Shown one piece after another: positions 1 through 5,398 of a stretch of DNA of 5,398 bases (the first letter of the stretch is position 1; each line of letters begins with the position of its first letter). The position numbers and the translations under genes were made by a program. Source of the DNA: Chitinophagaceae bacterium (GTDB taxonomy: Bacteria > Bacteroidota > Bacteroidia > Chitinophagales > Chitinophagaceae); the NCBI GenBank assembly GCA_025455665.1, contig JALOMC010000189.1:1-5398 (forward strand), written 5' to 3'. The notes under the pieces are model-generated. The model did no database searches, had not been told where the DNA came from, and was given only the letters and a program-made list of their open reading frames with translations.

Positions 1-1
1 T

Positions 2-640
2 GCCAGCCGCAAAAAGACACCTGCCCGCCGACCAACCACCAGCCTGGCTGCAGCGCTGCCTACTACTACCGATTCGGTTTTTGAAAAAGATATCCCTATC
101 GCCAATTTTGATTCCATCATATTGGCCAAGCGGCGCCAGCAGCAAAACTTCAATAGCCCCGAGTTTGATTTAGGAAAAACCCTCGGCTCGGCGCTTGAAA
201 ATTTTGTGCCGGTTCAATTCAAGTATGCTATTCTGCTCAATCAAAGCGTGGAGAAACTGACTAATCTGGTATTGTACCGCAATATCGACGATTGGTACGG
301 CACCCGCTACCGCTACGGTGGCCAGTCAGCCCGCGGTATCGATTGCTCCGCTTTTATGCAAGTGCTGGGCCAGTACACTTACGGCTGGAAGCTGCCCCGT
401 ACTGCAAGGGAACAATTCAAATTGATGACGCCCATTCGCCGTGAAGACCTGCGTGAGGGCGATTTTGTTTTTTTCAATACGACAGGCGGCATTAGCCATG
501 TGGGCATGTACCTGCAAAACAACAAGTTCATTCACAGCAGTAGTAGCCAGGGCGTGAGCGTAGGCGACCTGAACAGCCAATACTGGAGCCGGCGATTTTT
601 GGGAGCCCGTCGCATGCCAGAGCTGCCGGTGGTAGAGTAG
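2..640 (+). CDS. NlpC/P60 family peptidoglycan endopeptidase (C40), 5'-truncated by the window edge
   Basis: The enzyme class cleaves peptide stems of peptidoglycan (typically D-Glu/DAP bonds) in the periplasm. The frame is open from base 2 with no stop, so the gene starts outside the window; the TTG at 122 is internal and unlikely to be the true start. About 212 residues are visible. The first ~65 are basic and Pro/Thr-rich, then poorly conserved linker. The NlpC/P60 domain begins near the WYGTRYRYGG stretch (codons around 293-322). The catalytic Cys lies in GIDCSAF (codon 344-346), the His in GGISHVGMY (codon 497-499), and a third polar residue is probably the His of KFIHSS (codon 533-535). 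The LPRTAREQ segment after the Cys resembles the MepS/Spr type. An N-terminal signal or lipobox cannot be seen. The gene converges with the M1 peptidase gene. The family call is secure; the exact substrate is unknown. Confidence 0.93.
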   Translation, partial: ASRKKTPARRPTTSLAAALPTTTDSVFEKDIPIANFDSIILAKRRQQQNFNSPEFDLGKTLGSALENFVPVQFKYAILLNQSVEKLTNLVLYRNIDDWYGTRYRYGGQSARGIDCSAFMQVLGQYTYGWKLPRTAREQFKLMTPIRREDLREGDFVFFNTTGGISHVGMYLQNNKFIHSSSSQGVSVGDLNSQYWSRRFLGARRMPELPVVE

Positions 641-649
641 TGTAAACCG

Positions 650-2332
650 CTATTTTTTTGAATTGGCCTTTTGGTAAAGAATATACAGGTTGGCATTCCA
701 TTGTTGCTCTGTTTGTCGGTCGCTCAGTTGGGTGCCTATGCTTGTCCAGCCGGTATTTATTTTTTTCCAAACACCCTTGCCCGGGGTGGTAGGTAGGAAC
801 ACCGGCATTGTAAATGCCTGATCGCAATTGGTGAACCGTACCGAAAGCTGTTTGTCTACCAGTTTCCATTCCAGCACGGGTATTTGGGTAGTGGTCAGGT
901 ACTGGTCAAAAATGGGCTTCAGTTCAAAACGGCAAAAGCCTTGCATGTACTGCATCAGTTCGGGCGTGCTGGTAGTTTGGTGGTAAAAGCGTTTGTTCAT
1001 ACCCCGCAGCATTTGCCGAAAAACTGAGTCGTTTTGCATGGCGGTCCGAATGCTGTGAATCATGTTGGCACCTTTGTAATACATGTCGCCGCTGCCTTCC
1101 TTGTTTACACCATACGGACCAATAATGGGTTTATCATTTCGAATGTTTCGGCGAATGCCCTGTACGTATGCCTCGCCAGCTGCCAATCCATGCTGGCATT
1201 GGGTAAAAATGGTTTCGCTATAGTTGGTAAATCCTTCATGAATCCACATGTCAGCAATGTCTTTGCTGGTGATATTATTGCCAAACCATTCGTGGCCACT
1301 TTCGTGAATGATGATAAAATCCCAACGGCTTCCCCAACCGGTGCCGCTGAGGTCGCGGCCGAGGTAGCCGTTCAGGTATTGGTTGCCATAGGCCACAGCG
1401 CTTTGGTGCTCCATGCCCAGGTGAGGCGCTTCCACCAGTTGGTAGCCATCTTCATAAAAAGGGTAGGGGCCAAACCAATGCTCAAAGCACTGCAGCATGG
1501 GTTTTACTTGCTGAAACTGCTGTTTTGCCTTTTCCAGGTTGTAGTCCAGTACCCAGTAAGTGCAGTCCAGCTTACCATCCTCACCCTGGTAAGTTTCGGC
1601 AAAGCTGTCGTACTTGCCAATGTAGGGTACCAGGTTATAGGTGTTGATGGGATTTCGCACTTCCCAGCGCCATGCTACCCTGTTGCCTTTGGGCAGCTTG
1701 CTGGTGAGGCGGCCATTGGCCACTGCCACCAGTGTGTCGGGCACTACCACCGTCAGCGCAGCACCCTGGTCAGGTTCATCGCTTTGATGGTCTTTGCAAG
1801 GGTACCAAACCGAAGCGCCCAGCGTTTGGCAGGCTACGGTCATCCAAGGACGGCCTTGCGCATCTTTGCTCCACACCCAGCCGCCGTCCCACGGGGCTCG
1901 CCGGGCACGTCGTGGGGTACCGTGGTAGTATATCTGCAGGCTGTATTCGCCGCTGGGCAAGGCATTTGGCCCACCGGGCTGTATCATCAGCACATTCCCC
2001 TCTCTTTCGAAGGAAAGCTGCCGCTGCTGAAACACAACACTATCTACTTGCAAAGGCTGTTGTAAATCAATCTGCATGGTGCGCCCGCCTTTGGAGGCAA
2101 ACCGAATGCCACAGCGGGCAGTGATGGTTTCGCTCAGGTACTCGGGCCACACCTCTACGTCGTAATGCAGCACATTCCACCAGGCCCGGTTGGGCCCTAT
2201 GCTGCCGCGTAGCGTATCGGCTTTGGTAAATGCGGTGGGCTGCTGCGCCTGCAAGGCGGCAACACCCATTAAATAGGCTACTACAAACAAAGAGTTCCGG
2301 AAAAGGTATCTGCGGCAGTCGGCAATGGTCAT
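650..2332 (-). CDS. Secreted M1 family zinc metallopeptidase (aminopeptidase)
   Basis: This is a 560-residue zinc aminopeptidase expected to remove N-terminal residues from peptides outside the cytoplasm. Residues 1-29 form a signal peptide (basic n-region, hydrophobic 14-27, probable cleavage after ALQA). The N-terminal beta-sandwich domain spans roughly 50-245 and the catalytic domain 250-475. Zinc ligands are seen in HESGHEWF (H343, H347, catalytic E344) and WIHEGF (E366), fitting HExxH-x18-E. The substrate-recognition GAMEN motif appears as LGMEH (305-309), with His in place of Asn. The catalytic Tyr is probably Y418 in YYKGAN. A short beta-rich tail (485-560) follows, and the large helical domain of PepN or ERAP enzymes is missing, as in other short bacterial M1 proteins. 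The start is ATG with no Shine-Dalgarno, usual for Bacteroidota. It lies 46 bases downstream of msrA across a terminator, so it probably has its own promoter. Specificity cannot be read from sequence. Confidence 0.95.
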   Translation of the reverse strand: MTIADCRRYLFRNSLFVVAYLMGVAALQAQQPTAFTKADTLRGSIGPNRAWWNVLHYDVEVWPEYLSETITARCGIRFASKGGRTMQIDLQQPLQVDSVVFQQRQLSFEREGNVLMIQPGGPNALPSGEYSLQIYYHGTPRRARRAPWDGGWVWSKDAQGRPWMTVACQTLGASVWYPCKDHQSDEPDQGAALTVVVPDTLVAVANGRLTSKLPKGNRVAWRWEVRNPINTYNLVPYIGKYDSFAETYQGEDGKLDCTYWVLDYNLEKAKQQFQQVKPMLQCFEHWFGPYPFYEDGYQLVEAPHLGMEHQSAVAYGNQYLNGYLGRDLSGTGWGSRWDFIIIHESGHEWFGNNITSKDIADMWIHEGFTNYSETIFTQCQHGLAAGEAYVQGIRRNIRNDKPIIGPYGVNKEGSGDMYYKGANMIHSIRTAMQNDSVFRQMLRGMNKRFYHQTTSTPELMQYMQGFCRFELKPIFDQYLTTTQIPVLEWKLVDKQLSVRFTNCDQAFTMPVFLPTTPGKGVWKKINTGWTSIGTQLSDRQTEQQWNANLYILYQKANSKK

Positions 2333-2364
2333 GCTGGAAAAATACTAAGCCTGGCCGGCACGAA

Positions 2365-2399
2365 AAAACAAACCCGGGCTATTGTCCCGGGTTTGTTTT
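2365..2399 (-). terminator. Strong intrinsic terminator of msrA, with the stop codon in its loop
   Basis: A perfect inverted repeat has 14-base arms (2365-2378, AAAACAAACCCGGG; 2386-2399, CCCGGGTTTGTTTT) and a 7-base loop (2379-2385). Read on the minus strand, the GC-rich stem CCCGGG/CCCGGG is followed by TTTGTTTTTT, the layout of a Rho-independent terminator. The msrA TAG stop (2381-2379) lies at the end of the loop, and the upstream arm encodes the last residues of MsrA (KTNPG). The A-tract on the other arm would also give a U-tract-like end on plus-strand RNA, but no rightward gene ends here. Confidence 0.85.
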
Positions 2400-3062
2400 G
2401 CGCAGTTTGTTTTTGAACACCTTTTCAAACTTGTCCAGCTTAGGCTTGATCACGTAGGCGCAGTAGCCGTAGTTTGGATTGTTAGCATAAAAATTCTGGT
2501 GTTCCTCTTCGGCGGCGTAAAAGTTTTTAAAAGCGGTGATTTCAGTAACAATGGGTGCAGTAAATGCTCCGCTCTTGTCCAGCTCTTCCTTGTATTGCTC
2601 CGCTTTTTTCCGTTGCTCAGCATTGTGGTAAAAAACAGCGCTGCGGTATTGCGGGCCCACGTCATTGCCCTGGCGGTTGGGCGTAGTGGGGTCATGGGTT
2701 TTCCAAAATACCTCCAGCAGCTCATCAAAGCTGATGACCGACGGGTCAAACACAATCTGGGTCACTTCGGCATGACCGGTGGTTTTTGAGCACACCTGCT
2801 CATAAGTGGGGTTGGCTACATGGCCACCGCTGTAGCCACTGGTCACCTTCAGTACCCCTTCCAGTTCTTGAAAAACGGCTTCGGTGCACCAAAAGCAGCC
2901 GGAGCCAAAAGTGGCGGTATCGGTCGATCTGTTCATATTGAGCAATTGGGGCGACAATGATTGCGATTGTACCCCCGGCTGGTTGCAGCTTGCCATCATC
3001 ACCGATCCTATCACTGCACTTGCTAGCAAAGCATTCAGCATAGAAGAAAACAATTTGGGCAC
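2379..3062 (-). CDS. msrA: Peptide methionine-S-sulfoxide reductase MsrA, probable lipoprotein
   Basis: MsrA reduces the S-epimer of methionine sulfoxide in oxidised proteins. The active-site signature GCFWCTE is present, with the nucleophilic Cys first, followed by GHAEVTQI (acidic residue) and GNDVGPQYRS (Asp and Tyr), which match E. coli C51, E94, D129 and Y134. The C-terminal YCAYVIKPKLDKF block carries a candidate resolving Cys; two more cysteines lie in GCFWC and QVCS. The N-terminus is a lipoprotein signal: a hydrophobic run ending MMASC-N, so the enzyme is probably membrane-anchored and extracytoplasmic. Start choice: the frame is open back to a TTG at 3107. GTG at 3062 places a Lys before the hydrophobic run and gives the best signal peptide. 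ATG at 3041 is the alternative, starting directly in the hydrophobic part. From GTG the protein is 227 residues, the catalytic core being ~175. No MsrB domain is fused. It is divergent from kynU. Confidence 0.93.
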   Translation of the reverse strand: MPKLFSSMLNALLASAVIGSVMMASCNQPGVQSQSLSPQLLNMNRSTDTATFGSGCFWCTEAVFQELEGVLKVTSGYSGGHVANPTYEQVCSKTTGHAEVTQIVFDPSVISFDELLEVFWKTHDPTTPNRQGNDVGPQYRSAVFYHNAEQRKKAEQYKEELDKSGAFTAPIVTEITAFKNFYAAEEEHQNFYANNPNYGYCAYVIKPKLDKFEKVFKNKLRKTNPGQ

Positions 3063-3246
3063 AAAGTTCAATTGAATCGATCCAGCGAAATAGCCGGTTG
3101 CGGGCAAATTAACACATTGAACTATTAAAGGCTCTGAGCTGTCATGGCCGAATGTAAAAGGAATCCTAAAAAAAGGTGGCTTTGCAGATTCTGTTTCACC
3201 TTAAAAATGCTATTTCGCAACAGATACTAACAAAATCCATGTTCTA
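3063..3246. promoter_or_regulatory. Divergent msrA/kynU intergenic region (promoters expected, not pinpointed)
   Basis: These 184 AT-richer bases separate the divergent msrA and kynU starts, so both promoters should lie here. On the minus strand TTAATTTG (3112-3105) matches five of the six fixed positions of the Bacteroidota -7 element TAnnTTTG and sits 40-60 bases ahead of the msrA starts, but no TTTG is found at the usual distance upstream. On the plus strand a TTTG occurs at 3181-3184 without a convincing -7 partner. A weak stem (AAGGTG 3173-3178 with CACCTT 3197-3202, 18-base loop) lies between; read on the minus strand it is followed by seven T. No riboswitch was recognised and neither gene has a Shine-Dalgarno. 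Confidence 0.4.
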
Positions 3247-4515
3247 ATGACTGCCTTTGCCCACCAAGCCAATGCCGGATATGCCCGGGAGCTCGATGTA
3301 GCCGACTCGTTGGCCCCGTTTCGTTCGCAATTTATTTTTCCGGAGCAGCATGGCAGGCCGGTCATTTATTTCTGCGGCAATAGCCTGGGGCTGCAACCTG
3401 TACAGGTGCGCAGCGCCATCGACACAGAACTGCAAAGCTGGGCGCAGCATGCAGTAGGTGGCTATTTTGGTGGTACGCATCCGTGGTTGTACTACGCCGA
3501 TTATTGCAAGCCTGCATTGGCCACCATTGTGGGGGCACAGCAGCATGAGGTAACAGTAATGAATGCCCTCACTGTAAACCTGCACCTGCTGATGCTTTCG
3601 TTTTACAAGCCCACTGCAAGCCGTTTTAAAATACTGATGGAAGCGGGTGCATTTCCCAGCGATCAGTATGCCGTGGAAACGCAGGTGCGGCACTACGGTT
3701 TTGATCCGGCCGATGCCATTGTAGAAGTGGCGCCCCGGCCTGGCGAGAAATGCCTTCATACCGCCGACATCATTGCAGCCATTGAGCAAAATGCCGATGC
3801 GCTAGCGCTGGTCATGTTCAGCGGCATGAATTACTACACCGGACAGTTGTTTGATATGCCGGCTATCACAGCTGCCGGCCACGCCGCTGGTGCTTTTGTA
3901 GGCTTCGATTTGGCACACGTGGTGGGAAATGTACCAACGCAGCTGCACGATTGGCAGGCAGATTTTGCTGCCTGGTGTAGCTACAAATACCTGAATGCCG
4001 GGCCCGGCGCTGTGGGTGGCGTATTTGTACACGAAAAGCATGCTGCCAATGTGCACTTGGGCCGCCTGGGCGGCTGGTGGGGAAACGATGAAAAGACCCG
4101 CTTCAAAATGGAAAAGGGGTTTGTACCCAAGGCCGATGCCAGCGGTTGGTGCCTCAGTACTTCGCAGGTGTTTAATACGGTGGCGCTAAAGGCATCGTTG
4201 CAGTTGTTTGAAGCGGCCGGCATGGAGGCGCTGCGCAAAAAAAGCCTGCTGCTGACCGGGTACCTGGAGTATCTTTTGCAGCAGTTGCCGGGCCTTGCCT
4301 TCGAAATCATTACCCCGGCCGATCCGCAGCAGCGGGGCGCTCAGTTGTCGCTATATTTTCACCAGCAGGGCCGGGCCATTCACGACCGAATGATTGATGC
4401 AGGTATTGTGGTAGATTATCGGGAGCCCGGCGTCATACGTGTAGCACCGGCCCCTCTGTATTGCAGCTTTAGCGATGTGTTCAAATTCTACGAAATACTC
4501 AAAACCTTCAGCTGA
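3247..4515 (+). CDS. kynU: Kynureninase (PLP-dependent)
   Basis: Kynureninase is a cytoplasmic fold-type I PLP enzyme that hydrolyses kynurenine or 3-hydroxykynurenine to (3-hydroxy)anthranilate plus alanine. All family landmarks are visible in the 422 residues: IYFCGNSLGLQP near the N-terminus (40-51), the GTHPWLYYAD segment (76-85), MNALTVNLHLL (105-115), the cofactor-contacting FDLAHVVGN (D221, H224), the PLP-binding lysine in WCSYKYLNAGPG (K247), GGWWGN (275-280), STSQVFN (304-310) and the substrate-carboxylate region VIRVAPAPLY with R398. Length matches the usual 410-430 of bacterial enzymes and nothing is truncated. The start is ATG at 3247, directly after a two-codon ATG-TTC-TAA whose stop shares the start codon's A. 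It is the first visible gene of a rightward operon and is coupled to the SGNH hydrolase gene. Whether it serves Trp degradation or de novo NAD synthesis is not decided here, because no other pathway gene is in view. Confidence 0.97.
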   Translation: MTAFAHQANAGYARELDVADSLAPFRSQFIFPEQHGRPVIYFCGNSLGLQPVQVRSAIDTELQSWAQHAVGGYFGGTHPWLYYADYCKPALATIVGAQQHEVTVMNALTVNLHLLMLSFYKPTASRFKILMEAGAFPSDQYAVETQVRHYGFDPADAIVEVAPRPGEKCLHTADIIAAIEQNADALALVMFSGMNYYTGQLFDMPAITAAGHAAGAFVGFDLAHVVGNVPTQLHDWQADFAAWCSYKYLNAGPGAVGGVFVHEKHAANVHLGRLGGWWGNDEKTRFKMEKGFVPKADASGWCLSTSQVFNTVALKASLQLFEAAGMEALRKKSLLLTGYLEYLLQQLPGLAFEIITPADPQQRGAQLSLYFHQQGRAIHDRMIDAGIVVDYREPGVIRVAPAPLYCSFSDVFKFYEILKTFS

Positions 4516-4517
4516 TG
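4513..4517 (+). other. TGATG stop/start overlap joining kynU to the SGNH hydrolase gene
   Basis: The kynU TGA (4513-4515) and the ATG of the next gene (4515-4517) share one A. Such overlaps normally mean co-transcription and termination-reinitiation coupling, which fits the absence of any Shine-Dalgarno ahead of the second ATG. Confidence 0.85.
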
Positions 4518-5123
4518 TCGGCGCACATTCATAACCTGCTTTGCCTGGGCGATAGCTACACCATTGGTGAGGGGCTGCCTCTGTATGAAAGCTTTCCTTG
4601 TCAATTAGTACAATTGCTGCGGCGCCAACATGTACATGTGCATGCACCTGAGATAATTGCCAAAACCGGCTGGACCAGTTTTGAGTTGGCCGACTACCTC
4701 ATCAACCATGTGCTGGAAGAGAAGTACGATTTTGTGACACTGCTGATTGGTGTGAATAATCAGTACCGCGGCTTATCGGTGGCCGACTATGCCGAGGAGT
4801 TTGAATTTCTGCTGAAAAAGGCCATCCACCTGGCAGCGGGCAAGCCCGAACATGTACTGGCACTAAGTATACCCGACTGGACGGTGACACCATTTGCCGC
4901 CAAAGCAGGCCGGCAGGCTGAATCCACCGTCATCGATCAGTTCAATGATGCCAACCGGCTACTATCTGCCAAATATGGCACCGCGTATATCGACATTACG
5001 CCGGGTACCCGCCAGGCGGCCGATGATCCGACATTATTGGCTGCTGACGAATTGCACCCATCGGGCAAGGCGTATGCCCGCTGGGCGGCCGAGGCCGCTG
5101 CCTGGATTAAATCTTGCTTGTAG
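4515..5123 (+). CDS. SGNH/GDSL-family hydrolase, coupled to kynU
   Basis: This 202-residue cytoplasmic esterase/lipase-type hydrolase has no signal peptide or membrane segment. All four SGNH blocks can be read: block I LCLGDSYTIGEG with nucleophile S14, block II Gly in KTGWTS (G52), block III LIGVNNQYRG with N81 (N-N where many relatives have N-D), and block V DELHPSGKAY with D178 and H181 completing the triad. The length is typical of single-domain TesA-like SGNH enzymes. Its start codon overlaps the kynU stop, so the two proteins are probably made together. Substrate is unknown: it could be a general acyl or aryl esterase, or, as a guess from context only, an enzyme acting on a kynurenine-pathway amide or ester such as N-formylkynurenine, for which the operon shows no dedicated formamidase. 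Family assignment is strong; the specific function is open. Confidence 0.9.
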   Translation: MSAHIHNLLCLGDSYTIGEGLPLYESFPCQLVQLLRRQHVHVHAPEIIAKTGWTSFELADYLINHVLEEKYDFVTLLIGVNNQYRGLSVADYAEEFEFLLKKAIHLAAGKPEHVLALSIPDWTVTPFAAKAGRQAESTVIDQFNDANRLLSAKYGTAYIDITPGTRQAADDPTLLAADELHPSGKAYARWAAEAAAWIKSCL

Positions 5124-5162
5124 CCAATTGATCTTTTTTCCTTGCCTGCTGTTTACATTGCC

Positions 5163-5398
5163 ATGATGCGTTTTTTCATCTTTATCTCGGTGCTGGCTGC
5201 GCAAGGAGTGGCTATAGGCCAAACGACCGATACCAGCTTTTGGCGCCGGCAGTGGCAGCAGCGTCTCCAACTTGATAAAACACATGGAACTGTACTAGGC
5301 GGCTGGGGCCTGGCCAATGTGGCTACAGGCATTGTGGGTGCCAGCACTACGGGCGGCAGTAATCGCTATTTCCACCAAATGAATGTGGGCTGGGGCGT
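5163..5398 (+). CDS. Uncharacterised secreted/membrane protein, 3'-truncated (DUF6992-like)
   Basis: An open frame starts at ATG 5163 (a second ATG follows at 5166) and runs off the right edge after 78 codons. Residues 1-20 form a signal peptide (MMRFF, then a hydrophobic run, then IGQ). A short polar region rich in Trp, Arg and Gln follows (WRRQWQQRLQLDKTH). Next comes a glycine-rich hydrophobic segment with GGWGLANVATGIVG, a likely membrane helix, then GGSNRYFHQMNVGWG. The pairing of a G-W-x-L-x-N helix with YFHQMN recalls a small Bacteroidota membrane family that I believe is DUF6992; this is from memory and unchecked. No function is known to me. It lies 39 bases after the hydrolase gene with no visible terminator, so it may share the kynU transcript. 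GC content and style match the neighbours. Confidence 0.75.
   Translation, partial: MMRFFIFISVLAAQGVAIGQTTDTSFWRRQWQQRLQLDKTHGTVLGGWGLANVATGIVGASTTGGSNRYFHQMNVGWG

Noticed and set aside
122..124. TTG at 122 as the start of the NlpC/P60 gene
   Set aside because: The frame continues open upstream to base 2 with plausible protein sequence, and an endopeptidase of this type should have a signal peptide, which is absent at 122.
622..659. Possible terminator for the NlpC/P60 gene (CGGT...ACCG followed by a seven-T run)
   Set aside because: The stem is only about four base pairs with a long loop, and the T-run is explained by the Lys-Lys codons at the end of the opposite gene.
1034..2065. Long (343-codon) open frame antisense to the M1 peptidase gene
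   Set aside because: It lies wholly inside a gene with complete catalytic motifs, its translation shows no recognisable domain, and it looks like a by-product of the codon bias of the real gene.
3063..3107. In-frame N-terminal extension of MsrA from the TTG at 3107
   Set aside because: It would put 15 extra residues ahead of the signal peptide, spoiling its n-region, and overlaps the best candidate -7 element.
3173..3202. Hairpin AAGGTG/CACCTT followed by seven T on the minus strand, as an msrA attenuator or riboswitch
   Set aside because: The stem has six pairs around an 18-base loop with little internal pairing, no known riboswitch core was recognised, and such a stem is expected by chance in AT-rich sequence.
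3995..5347. Several short open frames within and opposite kynU and the SGNH gene
   Set aside because: They overlap strong coding sequence, lack recognisable motifs and have no independent start context.

Overview
The window reads as an ordinary chromosomal stretch from a Bacteroidota bacterium, most likely a Chitinophagaceae-like member. This is inferred from the protein repertoire (a short secreted M1 metallopeptidase, a lipoprotein MsrA, a eukaryote-like kynureninase), from the absence of Shine-Dalgarno sequences ahead of the genes, and from the final partial gene, whose motif resembles an uncharacterised membrane family I associate with this phylum. No mobile element, CRISPR array, rRNA or tRNA is visible.

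Layout: (1) the 3' part of an NlpC/P60 peptidoglycan endopeptidase gene runs rightward from beyond the left edge to 640. (2) Converging on it with only 9 bases between the stop codons is a leftward M1-family zinc aminopeptidase (650-2332) with a signal peptide. (3) Upstream of that on the same strand lies msrA (2379-about 3062), encoding a probable lipoprotein methionine sulfoxide reductase A. A perfect 14-bp-arm terminator hairpin is built around its stop codon and separates it from the peptidase gene. (4) A divergent intergenic region (3063-3246) leads to kynU, kynureninase (3247-4515). (5) kynU overlaps by one base (TGATG) an SGNH/GDSL hydrolase gene (4515-5123). (6) After 39 bases a secreted or membrane protein gene begins at 5163 and runs off the right edge.

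Functionally, the left half is envelope-oriented: wall hydrolysis, extracytoplasmic peptide cleavage and repair of oxidised methionine. The right half is a small rightward operon built on tryptophan/kynurenine catabolism, or the de novo NAD route that passes through 3-hydroxyanthranilate. The role of the coupled SGNH hydrolase is open. No clearly new multi-gene system was found. The points most worth checking are the kynU-SGNH coupling, the terminator built around the msrA stop codon, and the uncharacterised gene at the right edge.
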